NCBI RefSeq assembly: GCF_017347085.1
Contig: NZ_JADPSA010000029.1
Coordinates: 487,214 to 551,213 of the forward strand
Direction of reading: 5' to 3'
DNA length: 64,000 nucleotides
From: Nesterenkonia sp. E16_10
GTDB taxonomy: Bacteria > Actinomycetota > Actinomycetes > Actinomycetales > Micrococcaceae
The position numbers and the translations under genes are program-made. Each line of letters begins with the position of its first letter. Position 1 is the first letter of the stretch. This document shows, one piece after another, positions 36,292 to 45,044 of the stretch. The notes under the pieces are model-generated. The model was given only the letters and a program-made list of their open reading frames with translations. It had not been told where the DNA came from and did not search any database.

Positions 36292-36672
36292 TCAGCTGCG
36301 GCCGAAGCCGAAGAAGCCGCGCTTGCCGCCGGAGTCCCCGCCGGACTCGCCGTCCCCGTCGCCGCCGCCCATCATCTCTTCGTAGATCTCTTTGCACTCG
36401 GGGCATACGGGGAACTTCTTGGGGTCCCGCGAGGGGATCCAGACCTTGCCGCACAGCGCCACGACGGCGCCGCCCTCCAGGGCAGACTCCATGATGCGGT
36501 TCTTGTTCACGTAGTGCGCGAAGCGCTCGTGATCACCGGGCTCGGAGAGCTGCTCCTGGTGCACACGTTCGATGGTGGCGGCTCCGCCCGGAGCCGGTGC
36601 GGCGTCCGGATCAGCAGTGTGCATGCCGAACCGGGCGGAGGCGGGCTGGAGTCCGTTGTCGTTGACCATCAT
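36292..36672 (-). CDS. DUF3039 zinc-ribbon-like protein
   Basis: 126-residue protein. The central segment HERFAHYVNKNRIMESALEG, then VVALCGKVWIPSRDP and FPVCPECKEIYE, is characteristic of the actinobacterial DUF3039 family. Three cysteines in the C-x(n)-CPEC pattern suggest metal binding. The tail is Gly/Asp-rich and ends in a basic GFFGFGRS. The start is ATG 36672 (ATG 36669 follows directly). A TAGACT box lies 7 nt before it, suggesting a leaderless transcript. It is co-transcribed with the SF2 helicase downstream, implying a joint nucleic-acid function (inference). Confidence 0.85.
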   Translation of the reverse strand: MMVNDNGLQPASARFGMHTADPDAAPAPGGAATIERVHQEQLSEPGDHERFAHYVNKNRIMESALEGGAVVALCGKVWIPSRDPKKFPVCPECKEIYEEMMGGGDGDGESGGDSGGKRGFFGFGRS

Positions 36673-36679
36673 GGACCCT

Positions 36680-36685
36680 AGTCTA
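36680..36685 (-). promoter_or_regulatory. -10 box for a likely leaderless DUF3039-helicase mRNA
   Basis: The minus strand reads TAGACT followed by 7 nt (AGGGTCC) and ATG 36672. Confidence 0.45.
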
Positions 36686-36734
36686 GCGAGCCTGGGCCGA
36701 CACATCATCCCCGCGCGACGCCGGGCGGGCCCAC

Positions 36735-38315
36735 TCAGTACTGGCTCACCGCTTGGAACAGCTCCGGCTGGCTGCGCTCATAGACCCGTGCGCCCAGACG
36801 CACCCCGATCCAGACCAGCGCCAGCCCCTTGAGCACCGCGCCGATCCCCAGCAGCCACCCCCACAGGGAGACGTCGGTGAGAAGCCAGGTGATGACCAAG
36901 ATCACCTCCGGCAGCATCAGGATCAGGGTCGCGACCAGCATGCCCAGCTGGACGATCATCAGGCGTCCGGTGGAGCCTGAGGGCTGGCTCAGCGGTCCGT
37001 CCCCGGGCTTGGGGACGGGATAGGTGAAGCGTGCGGAGACCAGGCAGGAGAATCCGGCAATGCCCAGCAGCAGGCCCAGGCTCACTCCCACCAGCGCGAC
37101 CGTGGTGACCGGTTCGGTGAACATCAGCGCCGGGATCAGGGCGGCGAGCACCGTGGCCGGCAGCCCGAAACTCAGCAGCCCGATCAGCCGACCCACCCGG
37201 TCCGCCGTGCCGGAGACGCCGCTGGTGATGTGCAGCGCGAAGGCCGAATGGTCATAGGAGATGTCGGCGGAGATCGCGAAGCCGAGCATCCAGCCCACGA
37301 CCGGGCCCAGTGCGAGCAGGATCCACGGCTGGTCGAGCTGGGAGTACATGACCACGGCGAGGACGACGAAGGCGGGCACCACCACCAGAGTGCCGCCGTA
37401 GCGGCTGTCCTTGAGCCAGTAGGTGCTGGCTCGTGCGGCCACCGCGCCCCAGGGCGTGGCGGGGAACCGGGCGAAGAGCCCGAGCCCCTTCGCGTCCTTG
37501 GGCCCCGAGGAGCCGTGCACGGCCGGACGTTCGGTGATCTTCACCAGCGCGGTCCGGATGACGAGGACCGCGAGGGCCACCGTGGCGGCCAGGATCCCCA
37601 CTCGCAGCGCGAAGGCGCCCCAGTGACCTGCCGCCGCGTCGGCGGGCAGGGCTGCGCCTGCCCCCAGCGGGGTCAGTGCGAGGAAGTCCACCACGCTCGG
37701 CACCGCGTCGCTGAGCGAGCTGAACGCGTTCTGCAGCCCGACCATGATCGGGTAGAGCATCACCATCAGGCTCAGGGCGAGGATGGCCAGGAAGTCCCGG
37801 GAGCGTCGACCGCTGAGCCAGGCGCTGATCGAGGTGGTCACCGCCTGAGAGACCAGGCTGAAGGTGATCAGCAGCAGCGGCAGCGTGAGCAGCGCCGTCG
37901 CCACGGCCGCAGGATCCCAGCGCCAATGCAGCACCTGCCCGATCAGCCAGATCAGCGTGAGCACCGCGCCGATCGAGACCAGCCCGGTCAGTGCGAGACC
38001 CAGGATCAGGCCGCGGCGTGGGATGCCGTAGGTGATGAACTGGCGCGGGTTCATCGCCGCGTCCGCACCCGAGATGAACACCGGGATGATCAGCCAGAGC
38101 AGGAAGACCGCCGAACCCATCAGCACGCTGGAGGTGCGGATGAACTGGGAATCGACGACCTCGGCGCCGCCGGCCATGACCTGCGCTGAGAACACCATTC
38201 CCACTATGCCCAGACCATAGAGTCCGGCGAAGACCGTGCCGAGGATGTGCCAGCCTGATTGGTTGAAACCGTTGAAGGTCAGGTCCTTCTTGAGCCGGAT
38301 CAGAGTTGCAACCAT
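36735..38315 (-). CDS. ABC transporter permease, multi-spanning
   Basis: 526-residue integral membrane protein with about 12 hydrophobic segments. The N-terminal LIRLKKDLTFNG is cytoplasmic, and two similar halves follow, as in fused ABC-2-type exporter permeases. Its start overlaps the stop of an ABC ATPase gene by 16 nt, so the two form an exporter of unknown substrate. Segments such as PRQFITYGIPRRGLILG fit ABC-2-like permeases of actinobacteria. No signal for a specific substrate (antibiotic, lipid, peptide) can be seen. The gene ends 62 nt before the DUF3039 start on the same strand. Confidence 0.75.
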   Translation of the reverse strand: MVATLIRLKKDLTFNGFNQSGWHILGTVFAGLYGLGIVGMVFSAQVMAGGAEVVDSQFIRTSSVLMGSAVFLLWLIIPVFISGADAAMNPRQFITYGIPRRGLILGLALTGLVSIGAVLTLIWLIGQVLHWRWDPAAVATALLTLPLLLITFSLVSQAVTTSISAWLSGRRSRDFLAILALSLMVMLYPIMVGLQNAFSSLSDAVPSVVDFLALTPLGAGAALPADAAAGHWGAFALRVGILAATVALAVLVIRTALVKITERPAVHGSSGPKDAKGLGLFARFPATPWGAVAARASTYWLKDSRYGGTLVVVPAFVVLAVVMYSQLDQPWILLALGPVVGWMLGFAISADISYDHSAFALHITSGVSGTADRVGRLIGLLSFGLPATVLAALIPALMFTEPVTTVALVGVSLGLLLGIAGFSCLVSARFTYPVPKPGDGPLSQPSGSTGRLMIVQLGMLVATLILMLPEVILVITWLLTDVSLWGWLLGIGAVLKGLALVWIGVRLGARVYERSQPELFQAVSQY

Positions 38316-39100
38316 GCGAGCTCCTGATCTCCAGCTTCAAGTCCGACCAGCTCCACGAAGCGTGACTCCAGGTCCGATCCGTCGCGGACCTCGTCCAGGG
38401 TGCCGGAGGCCAGCAGCCGGCCCTCGGCGATGATCCCGACGTGGGAGCACATCCGCTGGACCAGATCCATCACATGGCTGGAGAGGATCACCGTGCCGCC
38501 GGAGGCGACGTAGGACTCCAGCAGGCCACGGATGGTGCGCGCGGACACCGGGTCCACGGCTTCGAAGGGCTCATCGAGCACCAGAAGCTCCGGAGCGTGG
38601 ACCATTGCGGAGGCCAGGGCGATCTTCTTGGTCATCCCGGCGGAGTAGTCCTGGACCAGCTTCCCCCGAGCATCTTCGAGACCGAGCACCCGAAGCAGAT
38701 CCGCCGTCCGGGAGGCCACGGTGTCGCGGTCCATGCCGCGCAGCAGACCCGCGTAGGTCACCAGCTGTGCGCCGGTGAGCTTGTTGAAGAGCATGACGCC
38801 GTCGGCGAGCACGCCCATGGTGCGTTTGGCCTCGCGGGGATGGGCCCAGACATCGATGCCTCCGACCTCCGCGGTGCCGGCGTCGGGACGCATCAGTCCG
38901 GTGGCCATGGACAGCGTGGTGGTCTTGCCCGCCCCGTTGGGTCCCACGAAGCCGTAGAAGGAGCCGCGCGGCACATCGAGGTCGAGGTCGTCCACCGCGG
39001 GGGTCTGTCCGAATCGTTTCGCCAGACCGCGCAGTCTCAGCGCCGGAACGGTGAGGTCCGGCGAGGTCGGGGCAGTCGGGCGCTCACTGGCTGGTTGCAT
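38300..39100 (-). CDS. ABC transporter ATP-binding protein (ABC-2 exporter type)
   Basis: 266 residues. Walker A is GPNGAGKTTT (around 55-64), the signature is YSAGMTKKIALASAMVHAP, Walker B is LLVLDEPFEAVD, and the H-loop is ILSSHVMD. The architecture is that of the CcmA/DrrA-like exporter ATPases. The signature YSAGM, rather than LSGG, is a common variant in this class. A TAGGCT box lies 6 nt before ATG 39100, giving leaderless geometry. Co-translated with the downstream permease. Confidence 0.88.
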   Translation of the reverse strand: MQPASERPTAPTSPDLTVPALRLRGLAKRFGQTPAVDDLDLDVPRGSFYGFVGPNGAGKTTTLSMATGLMRPDAGTAEVGGIDVWAHPREAKRTMGVLADGVMLFNKLTGAQLVTYAGLLRGMDRDTVASRTADLLRVLGLEDARGKLVQDYSAGMTKKIALASAMVHAPELLVLDEPFEAVDPVSARTIRGLLESYVASGGTVILSSHVMDLVQRMCSHVGIIAEGRLLASGTLDEVRDGSDLESRFVELVGLEAGDQELAWLQL

Positions 39101-39106
39101 GCCTCA

Positions 39107-39112
39107 AGCCTA
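39107..39112 (-). promoter_or_regulatory. -10 box for a likely leaderless ABC exporter mRNA
   Basis: The minus strand reads TAGGCT followed by 6 nt (TGAGGC) and ATG 39100. Confidence 0.45.
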
Positions 39113-39189
39113 GCCACCGCAGGTCAGCTCCGCCTCAGCCCTGAGATGGAGATTGCGCGAGGCATCCGGGCCGGGCCGGATGCGGAGCT

Positions 39190-40179
39190 CTAGAAGAGCG
39201 CCCGGGCCAGCTGCTTGCGGGAGGCGGAGACCCGGGGATCGGTGTCTCCCGTGATGGAGTACAGCTCGACCAGGTGGGCGCGCGCGGTCTCCCGATCATC
39301 ACCGAAGTGGGTCTGGATGAACCGGACCAGGCGTGAGAAGCCGTCCTCCACATGGCCGCCCAGCACGTCGAGGTCCGCGACGGCGATCTGAGCGGAGACG
39401 TCGTCGGGGTTCTCCGCCGCTGCCTGCCGGGCCGCGGCGAGATCGGCTCCGGTGGTGCGCTGCAGCAGCTTCACCTGGGCGAGGCCGATCTTGGCGTCCT
39501 CGTCGTCGGGCTTCTCCTTGATGGCCTGCTGGTAGGCCGCCGCGGCGGCGGCGTAGTCACTGTTCTCCAGGGCGTCGAGCGCCGCCTGGTGCAACGGCGG
39601 CAGCTCGGGCTCCGCGGCGGGCTCCTGGCCCTCCACGACCCGGGTGGACTGTGCCGGGAGCTTCTGCGTCATCCCGTTCTGCGTCGCCATCTGCACCATC
39701 TGCGTCACGAGCTGGGCGAGCTGATCGGCGGGGACCGAGGCGTCGAACTCCCCGACCGGACGACCCCCGATGAAGGCGGTGGCCACCGGGACCTGATCGG
39801 CGCTCTGGGCCAGCTCCGGGTGCGCGGCGGAGTCGATCTCTGCCAGCAGGAGGCGACCCTGCTGGGCGTCGACGAGGTCCTCCAGGGTGGTCTTCATCGT
39901 CGTCGATGCGGCGTCGGCACCGTGGATGAGCACGATCACCGGGGCCTGCGAGGAGAGCTCCACCACCTGCTGAAGCTGCTGCGGCTGCACCTGGATCGCC
40001 CAGCTGTTGGGCGCTCCTGCCGGGCCGGGCGCCGCGGGGGCCTGGCCAGCGGGGGCCTGGCCCGCAGCGCCAGCGGGGGTGGGCGCGGCGGGTGCGCCCT
40101 GGGAGGCGAGACCGGAGAGGTCCACCGCTCCCCTGGCGTCGACCCGTCGGGACTGGGGCTCCTGGGCGGAATCTGTCAC
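39190..40179 (-). CDS. Thioredoxin-fold/TPR protein, CnoX (YbbN)-like
   Basis: 329 residues. After a ~50-residue Ala/Pro/Gly linker comes a thioredoxin-like domain (around 65-165: PVIVLIHGADAAST, DLVDAQQGRLLLAEIDSA, VPVATAFIGGRPVGEF). A C-terminal helical TPR-type region (HQAALDALENSDYAAAAAAY onward) follows. E. coli CnoX is a chaperone with the same layout. The site of the thioredoxin CxxC is HGADAAST here, with no cysteine, so it cannot act as a disulfide reductase and is probably a holdase or protein-protein adaptor. The start is GTG 40179 with AAGGAG upstream. Confidence 0.85.
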   Translation of the reverse strand: MTDSAQEPQSRRVDARGAVDLSGLASQGAPAAPTPAGAAGQAPAGQAPAAPGPAGAPNSWAIQVQPQQLQQVVELSSQAPVIVLIHGADAASTTMKTTLEDLVDAQQGRLLLAEIDSAAHPELAQSADQVPVATAFIGGRPVGEFDASVPADQLAQLVTQMVQMATQNGMTQKLPAQSTRVVEGQEPAAEPELPPLHQAALDALENSDYAAAAAAYQQAIKEKPDDEDAKIGLAQVKLLQRTTGADLAAARQAAAENPDDVSAQIAVADLDVLGGHVEDGFSRLVRFIQTHFGDDRETARAHLVELYSITGDTDPRVSASRKQLARALF

Positions 40180-40245
40180 TGCAGCGCTCCTTGCACGTCG
40201 GCGTCGATCAGGCTGGTCCGGCGGACCGATCTCCAGATGCGGAGA

Positions 40246-42342
40246 TCAGTCCAGTACGTTGACCTCGTTCACAATATCGTGGACTCCGAGCACGTCGACC
40301 CGCTCGCCCTCCTCGGCCGGGATATGCAGGATCATCGACTCACGGTTGACGATGTCCACGTCCTCGGTGGTGGAGTCGGTCCCCGCCAGCTCGGCGGTGA
40401 CTCCGCTGAGATTGATCGAGGCGTCGTCCTCCGGGCGCAGCTGCGTGGTGGAGTCGAAGCTTCCCACCGCGATGACCGAACCATCCGGCAGGCGCAGCGC
40501 GGTGCTCCCCTCCCCGACCAAGGGCCGGGTGTAGGAGATGCTGAGGTCCTCGGCGCTCTCGTCGAGCTCCTCCTGGTACGACTGGAGGTCCTCGATATAG
40601 GCGTTCTCCTCCACGCTCATGCCGAAGTAGTAGTCCCGGTTGTTCAGGAAGACCGCGACGCGCTCCATGGCATGGTTCGCAGTGAACCGCGCCACCTCGT
40701 CATCGGGGTCCACCGGCTCCACGCCGCCGTCTTCGGCGGAGATGGCCGGGAACGCGGTGCCCGGGACCATCAGCACCGCCTGGGTGAGCGCATAGTTCTC
40801 TCGGGGCGACTCCTGTTCGATGACGAGCAGCTGTGGGATCTCGGCCTCGGCCTCCTGGGTGATGACCACGGCCTGACGGGGGAACTCGGCGCTGGAGGTC
40901 ACGGCGGCGCTGAGGATCTCGGTGCCGATCGCGTCGGGGGTGACCTCATCGTCGATCTCATGGTTGCGGTAGGTCAGCTCACGGACCTGCGCGGCGTTTC
41001 CGGACACGCGGGGGGCGAGCATCTCGGCGTCGAACTCCGCGTCCGCCGCGGCCGCCTGTTCCGCGATCTCCTCCACGATCCCCTGCAGCTGGGATTCCAG
41101 GAGCACCGAGTATCCGGCGTCCTCGCCGTCCTCGGCCTCCACCTCTTCGGCTTCGACCTCTTCGGTCTGCGCAGAGTCGTCCTCGGCGGGGTCCTCTGCG
41201 GGGTTCTCCGCGTCGGCCGTGAGCACTGCCGGGCTCAGCGCCAGCGCGAACGCCGCGGCGGTGGCCACCGAGCGGCTGCGCCAGGTGCGGCCCTCTTCCG
41301 TGCCGTCCTCGGAGGTGTTCCGGGTCCCGTTCTCGGGCTCCGCGTTCTCTGCCGTCTCGGTCTCCACCGGGGCGATGACGCCGGTGGCCTCGGGATCCTC
41401 GGGGGTGCCGGGTTCCCGGGCGTCAGCTCCGGCCGCGGTCGAGTCCTCTTCGTGGAGCGCGTCCGGGTCGTAGGTGCTCTCGGTGGCGGAGATCGAGCCG
41501 AGCGTTCCGGTCAGCTCCTCCTCGGCGGGATCGACATGCTGCGAATCGTCACGATCGGAGTGCTCGCGCTGCCCTTCGGTCTGGTTCATCTCGTCCTCGG
41601 TGGTGGCGGTGGCGGGAGCGGTGGTGGCGGTGGCACCCGCAGCTGTGGCGGGGGCTGTCGCGGAGGTGGCCGTGGCGCCCCGGGCCGTGGCAGGCGCAGC
41701 GACGGCGGGGGCGGGGGCGGCGGAATCGCGGCGGCGGGCGGCCAGCGCGCGGTAGAGCAGGAAGATGCCCACCAGGATCACCAGGGCGCCGAGCACGATC
41801 AACGTGGTGCCGAGCAGGCTCTCCTCCTCCTCGGGAAGCTCGACCGTGACCGCGCTGGGTGCGGGCTCCTCGCCGTCGCGGTAGATCAGCAGGCTCCACT
41901 CACCGGTGTCATCGGGGGCGCTCCAGCGGTAGCGCAGATCACCCTGGGTGGTCTCTGTGACGGCCCAGAGATCGGAGCCGCTGGGATCCGGCACGGTGGT
42001 CTCACCGTCGGTGAACTGGGCCTCGATGGTGGCCGGAGCGTCCTCGTCACCCTGGCGCAGCGCGCCGATGGTCACATGCGCGGCGTCACCCACCCAGGCT
42101 TCGATGTCCTGGGTGCGCGCCAGGGCAATGGTGTACTCACCCTCGGCATTGATCGTGAACTCTTCACGCTCGGCCTCCGGATCGATCAGGTCGTCGTTGA
42201 TCACGGTCAGCGGGGCGTCCTGAACCTCCTCGCTCTGAGCGGTGGGGACCTCGTCGGAGGCCCAGACGGTGAGCAGCCCCACTCCGATGCCTGCCATGAG
42301 CAGGCCCAGGATGAAAGCGATGATGGAAGCGGGGAAACGCAC
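40246..42342 (-). CDS. Uncharacterised large membrane protein with two hydrophobic anchors
   Basis: 698 residues, family not recognised. TM1 is at 5-28, an extracytoplasmic beta-rich domain lies at ~40-170, and TM2 at ~176-200. These are followed by an Ala/Thr low-complexity stretch (205-250) and a highly acidic region (255-350). A third hydrophobic segment (~357-374) is preceded by basic TWRSRS and followed by a second acidic linker and a folded C-terminal domain (~410-698). With TM1 in and TM2 out to in, the middle would be cytoplasmic and the last domain again outside. The layout looks like a fusion of two membrane-anchored exoproteins. The start is GTG 42342 with AAGGACC upstream. Related uncharacterised proteins probably occur in Arthrobacter-type genomes, from memory only. 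Confidence 0.7.
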   Translation of the reverse strand: MRFPASIIAFILGLLMAGIGVGLLTVWASDEVPTAQSEEVQDAPLTVINDDLIDPEAEREEFTINAEGEYTIALARTQDIEAWVGDAAHVTIGALRQGDEDAPATIEAQFTDGETTVPDPSGSDLWAVTETTQGDLRYRWSAPDDTGEWSLLIYRDGEEPAPSAVTVELPEEEESLLGTTLIVLGALVILVGIFLLYRALAARRRDSAAPAPAVAAPATARGATATSATAPATAAGATATTAPATATTEDEMNQTEGQREHSDRDDSQHVDPAEEELTGTLGSISATESTYDPDALHEEDSTAAGADAREPGTPEDPEATGVIAPVETETAENAEPENGTRNTSEDGTEEGRTWRSRSVATAAAFALALSPAVLTADAENPAEDPAEDDSAQTEEVEAEEVEAEDGEDAGYSVLLESQLQGIVEEIAEQAAAADAEFDAEMLAPRVSGNAAQVRELTYRNHEIDDEVTPDAIGTEILSAAVTSSAEFPRQAVVITQEAEAEIPQLLVIEQESPRENYALTQAVLMVPGTAFPAISAEDGGVEPVDPDDEVARFTANHAMERVAVFLNNRDYYFGMSVEENAYIEDLQSYQEELDESAEDLSISYTRPLVGEGSTALRLPDGSVIAVGSFDSTTQLRPEDDASINLSGVTAELAGTDSTTEDVDIVNRESMILHIPAEEGERVDVLGVHDIVNEVNVLD

Positions 42343-42476
42343 GGGTGAGAGGTCCTTGATCGAGGCAGACGAGGGTTCAACCCCCTAGGATACCGAACAT
42401 AACAATAAGATCACAGTCCGTGCGGCGGCTGGAAGGTTTCTCGCCGAGCGATGGTGTCCGGCGACGGGGGCGTGGC

Positions 42477-42482
42477 TAAGCT
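42477..42482 (+). promoter_or_regulatory. -10 box for a likely leaderless AI-2E-family mRNA
   Basis: TAAGCT followed by 6 nt (GAGCCC) and GTG 42489, without a ribosome site. Confidence 0.45.
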
Positions 42483-42488
42483 GAGCCC

Positions 42489-43787
42489 GTGACAGAGTCC
42501 GAGCAGAATCCCCATCCGCGGGACCCCCAGGTCCCGCCGGGCACCGACGAGCAGGCCGGTGCGGCAGCTCCGCGTCGCCCTCGGTTCGTGCGCCTCCCTG
42601 CTGAACGAGGTCTGCGAGCCGTGCAGAACAGCGTTCGCATCATGCGCTCGGCCCGCTCTGCCCGTGCGGCCAGGTCCTCGGGGACTCCGCCGGAATTCGA
42701 TGAGTACGGTCTGCCTCCGGTCTCCACCGCGGACCCGCAGGCGGCGGCGCCCTACGCCTCCCGGCCGGTCTACACCGGATTCATGCTGGCCCTCGGCGTC
42801 GGCCTGGCCCTGATGGTGTTCTACGTGGCTCAGGCCAATACGCAGCTGCTGGTGTGGATCACCGCCGCGCTGTTCATCGCCATCGGCCTGGATCCGGTGG
42901 TGCGCAGTCTGGAGCGGGCCGGTCTGCCGCGGCCCGCGGGAGTGGCCGTCACGATCACGGGGTTCCTCGCCGTCGTCGCCACCTTCATCGCGTCCCTGGC
43001 CCCGATGGTCACCGAGCAGACCGCCACCTTCGTGCGTTCACTGCCGGCGCTGGTCGAGAACATCTCCAGCTCGCAGTGGTTCCACAGCATCGAAGATGAG
43101 TTCCAGGTCCAGCAGATCATCGACACCGAGGTCAACCGGTTCATCTCTGACCCCACGAACATCACCAATGCCCTCGGCGGGCTGTTCGGCGTCGGGACCG
43201 CGATCCTGACCACCGGGCTGGGCGCACTGGTGGTGTTCGTCCTGGCGATCTATTTCCTGGCCTCATTGCCGGTGATGACCGCCTGGGCCTACCGCTTGGC
43301 GCCCCGGTCCAAGCGCGACCGGGTCCAGCACCTCGGGGACCGGATCCTGGACGGGATCGGCCACTACGTGATCGGCCAGGCCGGTGTGGCGCTGCTCAAC
43401 GGGATCGTCGCGTTCATCGCGATCAGCATCGCCGGCGTGCCGTTCGGCGTGCTCTTCGCGGTGGTCGCCGGGGTGCTGGCCTTCATCCCCCTGGTCGGCC
43501 CGGTCACCGGCGGCACCCTGGTCACACTGGTCGCGCTCACGGTGGACTGGCAGACCGCGGCGACGTTCGCCGGCATCTATTTCGTCTACCTGCAGGTGGA
43601 GGCCTATTTCGTCTCCCCGCGCATCATGGCGCGTGCCGTGCGGATCCCCGCCGCCGTCGTGGTGATCTCGGTGATCGCCGGCGGCGCGCTGCTCGGGGTG
43701 CTCGGCGCCCTGATGGCCATCCCGACCGCGGCCGCGGTGATGCTGCTGACCCGAGAGGTGCTCATCCGACGGCAGGACGCGCGCTAG
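42489..43787 (+). CDS. AI-2E (PerM/TqsA) family transporter
   Basis: 432 residues with about eight membrane segments typical of the AI-2E/PerM family. After a ~90-residue basic, Pro-rich cytoplasmic tail comes [17 protein letters not shown], then the [22 protein letters not shown] hallmark split across the first pairs, and a central soluble helical insertion ([15 protein letters not shown]). The late segment [14 protein letters not shown] is the family signature. Members export diverse small molecules, including autoinducer-2 in some bacteria or sodium via an antiporter activity in others, so the substrate here is open. It converges with the zinc-ribbon gene across a 12-bp tandem repeat. Confidence 0.88.
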   Translation: MTESEQNPHPRDPQVPPGTDEQAGAAAPRRPRFVRLPAERGLRAVQNSVRIMRSARSARAARSSGTPPEFDEYGLPPVSTADPQAAAPYASRPVYTGFMLALGVGLALMVFYVAQANTQLLVWITAALFIAIGLDPVVRSLERAGLPRPAGVAVTITGFLAVVATFIASLAPMVTEQTATFVRSLPALVENISSSQWFHSIEDEFQVQQIIDTEVNRFISDPTNITNALGGLFGVGTAILTTGLGALVVFVLAIYFLASLPVMTAWAYRLAPRSKRDRVQHLGDRILDGIGHYVIGQAGVALLNGIVAFIAISIAGVPFGVLFAVVAGVLAFIPLVGPVTGGTLVTLVALTVDWQTAATFAGIYFVYLQVEAYFVSPRIMARAVRIPAAVVVISVIAGGALLGVLGALMAIPTAAAVMLLTREVLIRRQDAR

Positions 43788-43794
43788 CTGCCTC

Positions 43795-43865
43795 GCTGGC
43801 TCCCGGCCGGCTCCCCTGCTGGCTTCCCTGCTGGCTTCCCTGCAGGCTCCCCCGCTGGCTCCCCG
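43795..43865. repeat. 12-bp tandem repeat between convergent genes
   Basis: Six units of about 12 bp following the pattern GCTGGCTTCCCT (copies at 43818-43829 and 43830-43841 identical; the second unit is 11 bp) fill the gap between two convergent genes. Confidence 0.75.
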
Positions 43866-43868
43866 GCC

Positions 43869-44180
43869 TCAGCCGATCCGCCAGCAGTGGCTGTGCCAGT
43901 GGCGCCGCTCGGCGGCGGCGTGTTCATCGCCGAAGATCGAATCCGCACGCCAGGCCACCACATGGGCGGTGCCGGCGGGCACCGGGAGCTGACATCCCGG
44001 GCAGGTGTAGCTCTTCTGTGCGGCAGAGGCGGAGATATGGCGCACGTGGTACTCCCCGTCCCGGCGGCGCACCGTCCCGGTGGAGAACGCTCCGTGACCG
44101 AAGACCCCGGTGGACAGCGGCCGGTGCTCGCGCTGCCATTTCGACGCGCGCCTTCCGGGTCCCTTCGCAGACTTGGCCAT
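43869..44180 (-). CDS. Small zinc-ribbon protein (actinobacterial ATP/GTP-binding-protein-like)
   Basis: 103 residues from ATG 44180, with a GGAAG ribosome site at suitable distance; ATG 44189 is possible but crowds it. The basic N-terminus [15 protein letters not shown] leads to [21 protein letters not shown] and ends [15 protein letters not shown] pair and a terminal H-x-H-x-x-C could bind zinc. Such proteins are often labelled ATP/GTP-binding in actinobacterial genomes without evidence, and I see no Walker motif here. The basic tail plus zinc ribbon suggests RNA or DNA binding (inference). It is divergent from nucS with a 104-bp gap. Confidence 0.8.
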   Translation of the reverse strand: MAKSAKGPGRRASKWQREHRPLSTGVFGHGAFSTGTVRRRDGEYHVRHISASAAQKSYTCPGCQLPVPAGTAHVVAWRADSIFGDEHAAAERRHWHSHCWRIG

Positions 44181-44270
44181 GGCTGCCATTCTTCCAGGTG
44201 ATCGGGACTCACGGCGCACCACCTCGGCCGACCCCTTCGCTGCGCGTGCCGCGGGAGCCCGATGACCGGG

Positions 44271-44276
44271 TAGGAT
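44271..44276 (+). promoter_or_regulatory. Possible -10 box of nucS
   Basis: TAGGAT followed by 8 nt (CAGGCACC) and GTG 44285. The distance is close to leaderless geometry; no ribosome site is obvious. Confidence 0.35.
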
Positions 44277-44284
44277 CAGGCACC

Positions 44285-44977
44285 GTGCGATTGGTAATTG
44301 CGACCTGCTCAGTGTCATATTCCGGACGGCTCAACGCCCATCTGGCCCAGGCCACGCGCCTGCTCATGGTCAAGGCCGACGGCGGCGTGCTCATCCATTC
44401 CGACGGCGGCTCCTATAAGCCGCTGAACTGGATGTCCCCGCCGGCCACGATGCGGGTCACCGAGCCCGACACGCAGCAGCGCGAGGCCGGCATCACCGAG
44501 GTCTGGACGGTCTCAGCGACCAAGAGCGATGACACGCTGCGCATCCTGATCAGCGAGGTCCACGAGGACGTCTCCCATGACCTCGGCGTGGACCCGGGTC
44601 TGGTCAAGGACGGCGTGGAGTCGGACCTGCAGAGGCTGCTCGCCGAGCAGATCGAGCTCCTGGGCGCCGGGCACCGACTCATCCGCCGCGAGCATCCGAC
44701 TCCGATCGGTCCGGTGGACCTGCTCGCCCGCGGGCCGCAGGGCAGCGTGGCCGTGGAGCTCAAGCGTCGCGGTGACATCGACGGCGTCGAGCAGCTCACC
44801 CGCTACCTGGAGCTGCTCAACCGTGATCCGCTGCTGGCTCCGGTGCAGGGTGTCTTCGCCGCCCAGCAGATCAAGCCGCAGGCTCGAACGCTGGCCGAGG
44901 ATCGCGGCATCCGCTGCCTGGTGCTGGACTACGACGCGATGCGCGGGGTCGACGACGCCGATTCGCGGCTCTTCTAG
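44285..44977 (+). CDS. nucS: NucS/EndoMS mismatch-specific endonuclease
   Basis: Cuts both strands at mismatches and provides non-canonical mismatch repair in actinobacteria lacking MutS/MutL. The 230 residues from GTG 44285 show [15 protein letters not shown] at the N-terminus (dimerisation/DNA-binding domain) and the PD-(D/E)XK nuclease core [23 protein letters not shown], with acidic and lysine catalytic residues, then [11 protein letters not shown] and a final [12 protein letters not shown] longer frame from 44018 runs into the divergent zinc-ribbon gene and is not used. The first residues VRLVIA match the conserved family start, supporting this choice. Confidence 0.95.
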   Translation: MRLVIATCSVSYSGRLNAHLAQATRLLMVKADGGVLIHSDGGSYKPLNWMSPPATMRVTEPDTQQREAGITEVWTVSATKSDDTLRILISEVHEDVSHDLGVDPGLVKDGVESDLQRLLAEQIELLGAGHRLIRREHPTPIGPVDLLARGPQGSVAVELKRRGDIDGVEQLTRYLELLNRDPLLAPVQGVFAAQQIKPQARTLAEDRGIRCLVLDYDAMRGVDDADSRLF

Positions 44978-45007
44978 CCGCTGAACGACAACCCTCCCCG
45001 CGCGGTT

Positions 45008-45026
45008 TCCGGAAGCTGCTTCCGGA
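45008..45026. terminator. Hairpin between nucS and the RibD-like gene
   Basis: TCCGGAA and TTCCGGA arms (with outer CCGCGG-like pairing) surround a 5-nt loop between two convergent genes, 30 nt after nucS. There is no T tract, and it may act on both strands. Confidence 0.45.
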
Positions 45027-45044
45027 GCCGCGGTCGAGAGTGTT

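Noticed and set aside
39352..42348. 998-residue plus-strand open frame
   Set aside because: Antisense shadow of two minus-strand genes with clear motifs, starts and ribosome sites; composition is Gly/Leu/His-rich as expected for mirror frames.
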